DNA from: Acidimicrobiales bacterium
GTDB lineage: Bacteria; Actinomycetota; Acidimicrobiia; Acidimicrobiales; Ilumatobacteraceae
Assembly: GCA_030833305.1 (NCBI GenBank)
Contig: JAURHL010000074.1
Location: forward strand, 2,576-9,039
Direction: 5' to 3'
DNA: 6,464 nt
The notes beneath the pieces are model-generated. The model did no database searches, had not been told where the DNA came from, and saw nothing but the letters and a program-made list of their open reading frames with translations. Both the position numbers and the translations under genes were made by a program. Position 1 is the stretch's first letter; each line of letters begins with the position of its first letter. Positions 6,272-6,464 of the stretch are shown here, piece after piece.

Positions 6272-6464
6272 TCACCTGAAGTCATAGGGCCGGAACAACT
6301 CGGCTGGCAGGGTCACGACTCCACGCACGGGCCGGAAATCCAGATCGACGCGAGGCCCAGGGTCGCCGAAGGTGACGACAGGGATCTGCGGCCCCTGGGA
6401 CGCTGGGACACGCTAGATGAACGGACGAGCCGTAACGATGTGTGTGGCTGTGTTGGCCAACTTG
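6272..6464 (-). pseudogene. Possible decayed C-terminal gene remnant, minus strand, interrupted by TAG
   Basis: The 337 bases after the surface-protein gene contain no convincing intact gene. On the minus strand one frame runs from the right edge (reading ..LANTATHIVTARPFI) to a TAG at 6415-6413. It then continues in the same frame without any ATG or a well-placed GTG/TTG for 46 codons to a TGA at 6274-6272. The second part looks coding: it favours G/C at third positions and reads sensibly (for example VVTFGDPGPRVDLDF and VVTLPAELFRPYDFR). One explanation is a nonsense mutation in the last exon-like stretch of a gene entering from the right. Another is a genuine gene end at the TAG followed by unrelated DNA. 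I do not recognise the family. The rest of the gap, 6128-6200, shows nothing specific. Confidence 0.3.

Noticed and set aside
6287..6337. GGGCCGGAA present twice (6287-6295 and 6329-6337)
   Set aside because: Both copies are the same Phe-Arg-Pro codons in the minus-strand frame, with no repeat beyond them.
6417..6464. Plus-strand start ATG at 6417 running open to the right edge (MNGRAVTMCVAVL..)
   Set aside because: Only 16 codons are visible, there is no good ribosome-binding site, and the opposite strand is the better coding candidate. It cannot be excluded without more sequence.

Overview
The window is G+C-rich and tightly packed. It most likely comes from a chromosomal region of a high-GC Gram-positive bacterium (Actinomycetota). 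The Acidimicrobiia are a reasonable guess but are not proven by the sequence. The basis is the strong G/C preference at third codon positions, a menaquinone/geranylgeranyl-reductase-type flavoprotein with the CGDGLTPRA signature, promoter-like hexamers placed for leaderless transcripts, and a sortase-type LPVTG surface protein carrying an fn3-like domain and a low-complexity Thr/Pro linker.

Positions 1-2389 hold a two-gene minus-strand operon. A calcineurin-like metallophosphoesterase of the SbcD/Mre11/YhaO type (2389 to 1208) is followed, with an ATGA overlap, by an SbcC/Rad50/YhaN-type ATPase (1211 down to the left edge, C-terminus missing). Together they look like a DNA double-strand-end processing nuclease and its ATPase partner. 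Positions 2390-2552 form a divergent intergenic region with three perfect tandem copies of a 10-bp unit and, on each side, a -10-like hexamer seven or six bases from the start codon.

Positions 2553-3767 (+) encode a complete FAD-dependent geranylgeranyl-reductase-family protein, comparable to actinobacterial MenJ. The following 170-base gap contains the most interesting element. This is a potential structured RNA leader (about 3813-3896) with a long closing helix and an exact GACGCAAAGCC block resembling the conserved core of class I cyclic-di-GMP (GEMM) riboswitches, although the second half of that riboswitch is not evident. It lies directly upstream of a 729-residue cell-surface protein (3938-6127, +) with a signal peptide, BspA-type leucine-rich repeats, an fn3-like domain, a second beta-sandwich-like domain, a Thr/Pro linker and an LPVTG cell-wall anchor. 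A second-messenger-controlled surface adhesin is the attractive reading, but it is inference.

Positions 6128-6464 contain two small hairpins and a minus-strand, coding-looking reading frame interrupted by one in-frame TAG, probably the decayed end of a gene that lies beyond the right edge. I saw no tRNA, rRNA, CRISPR array or insertion sequence.
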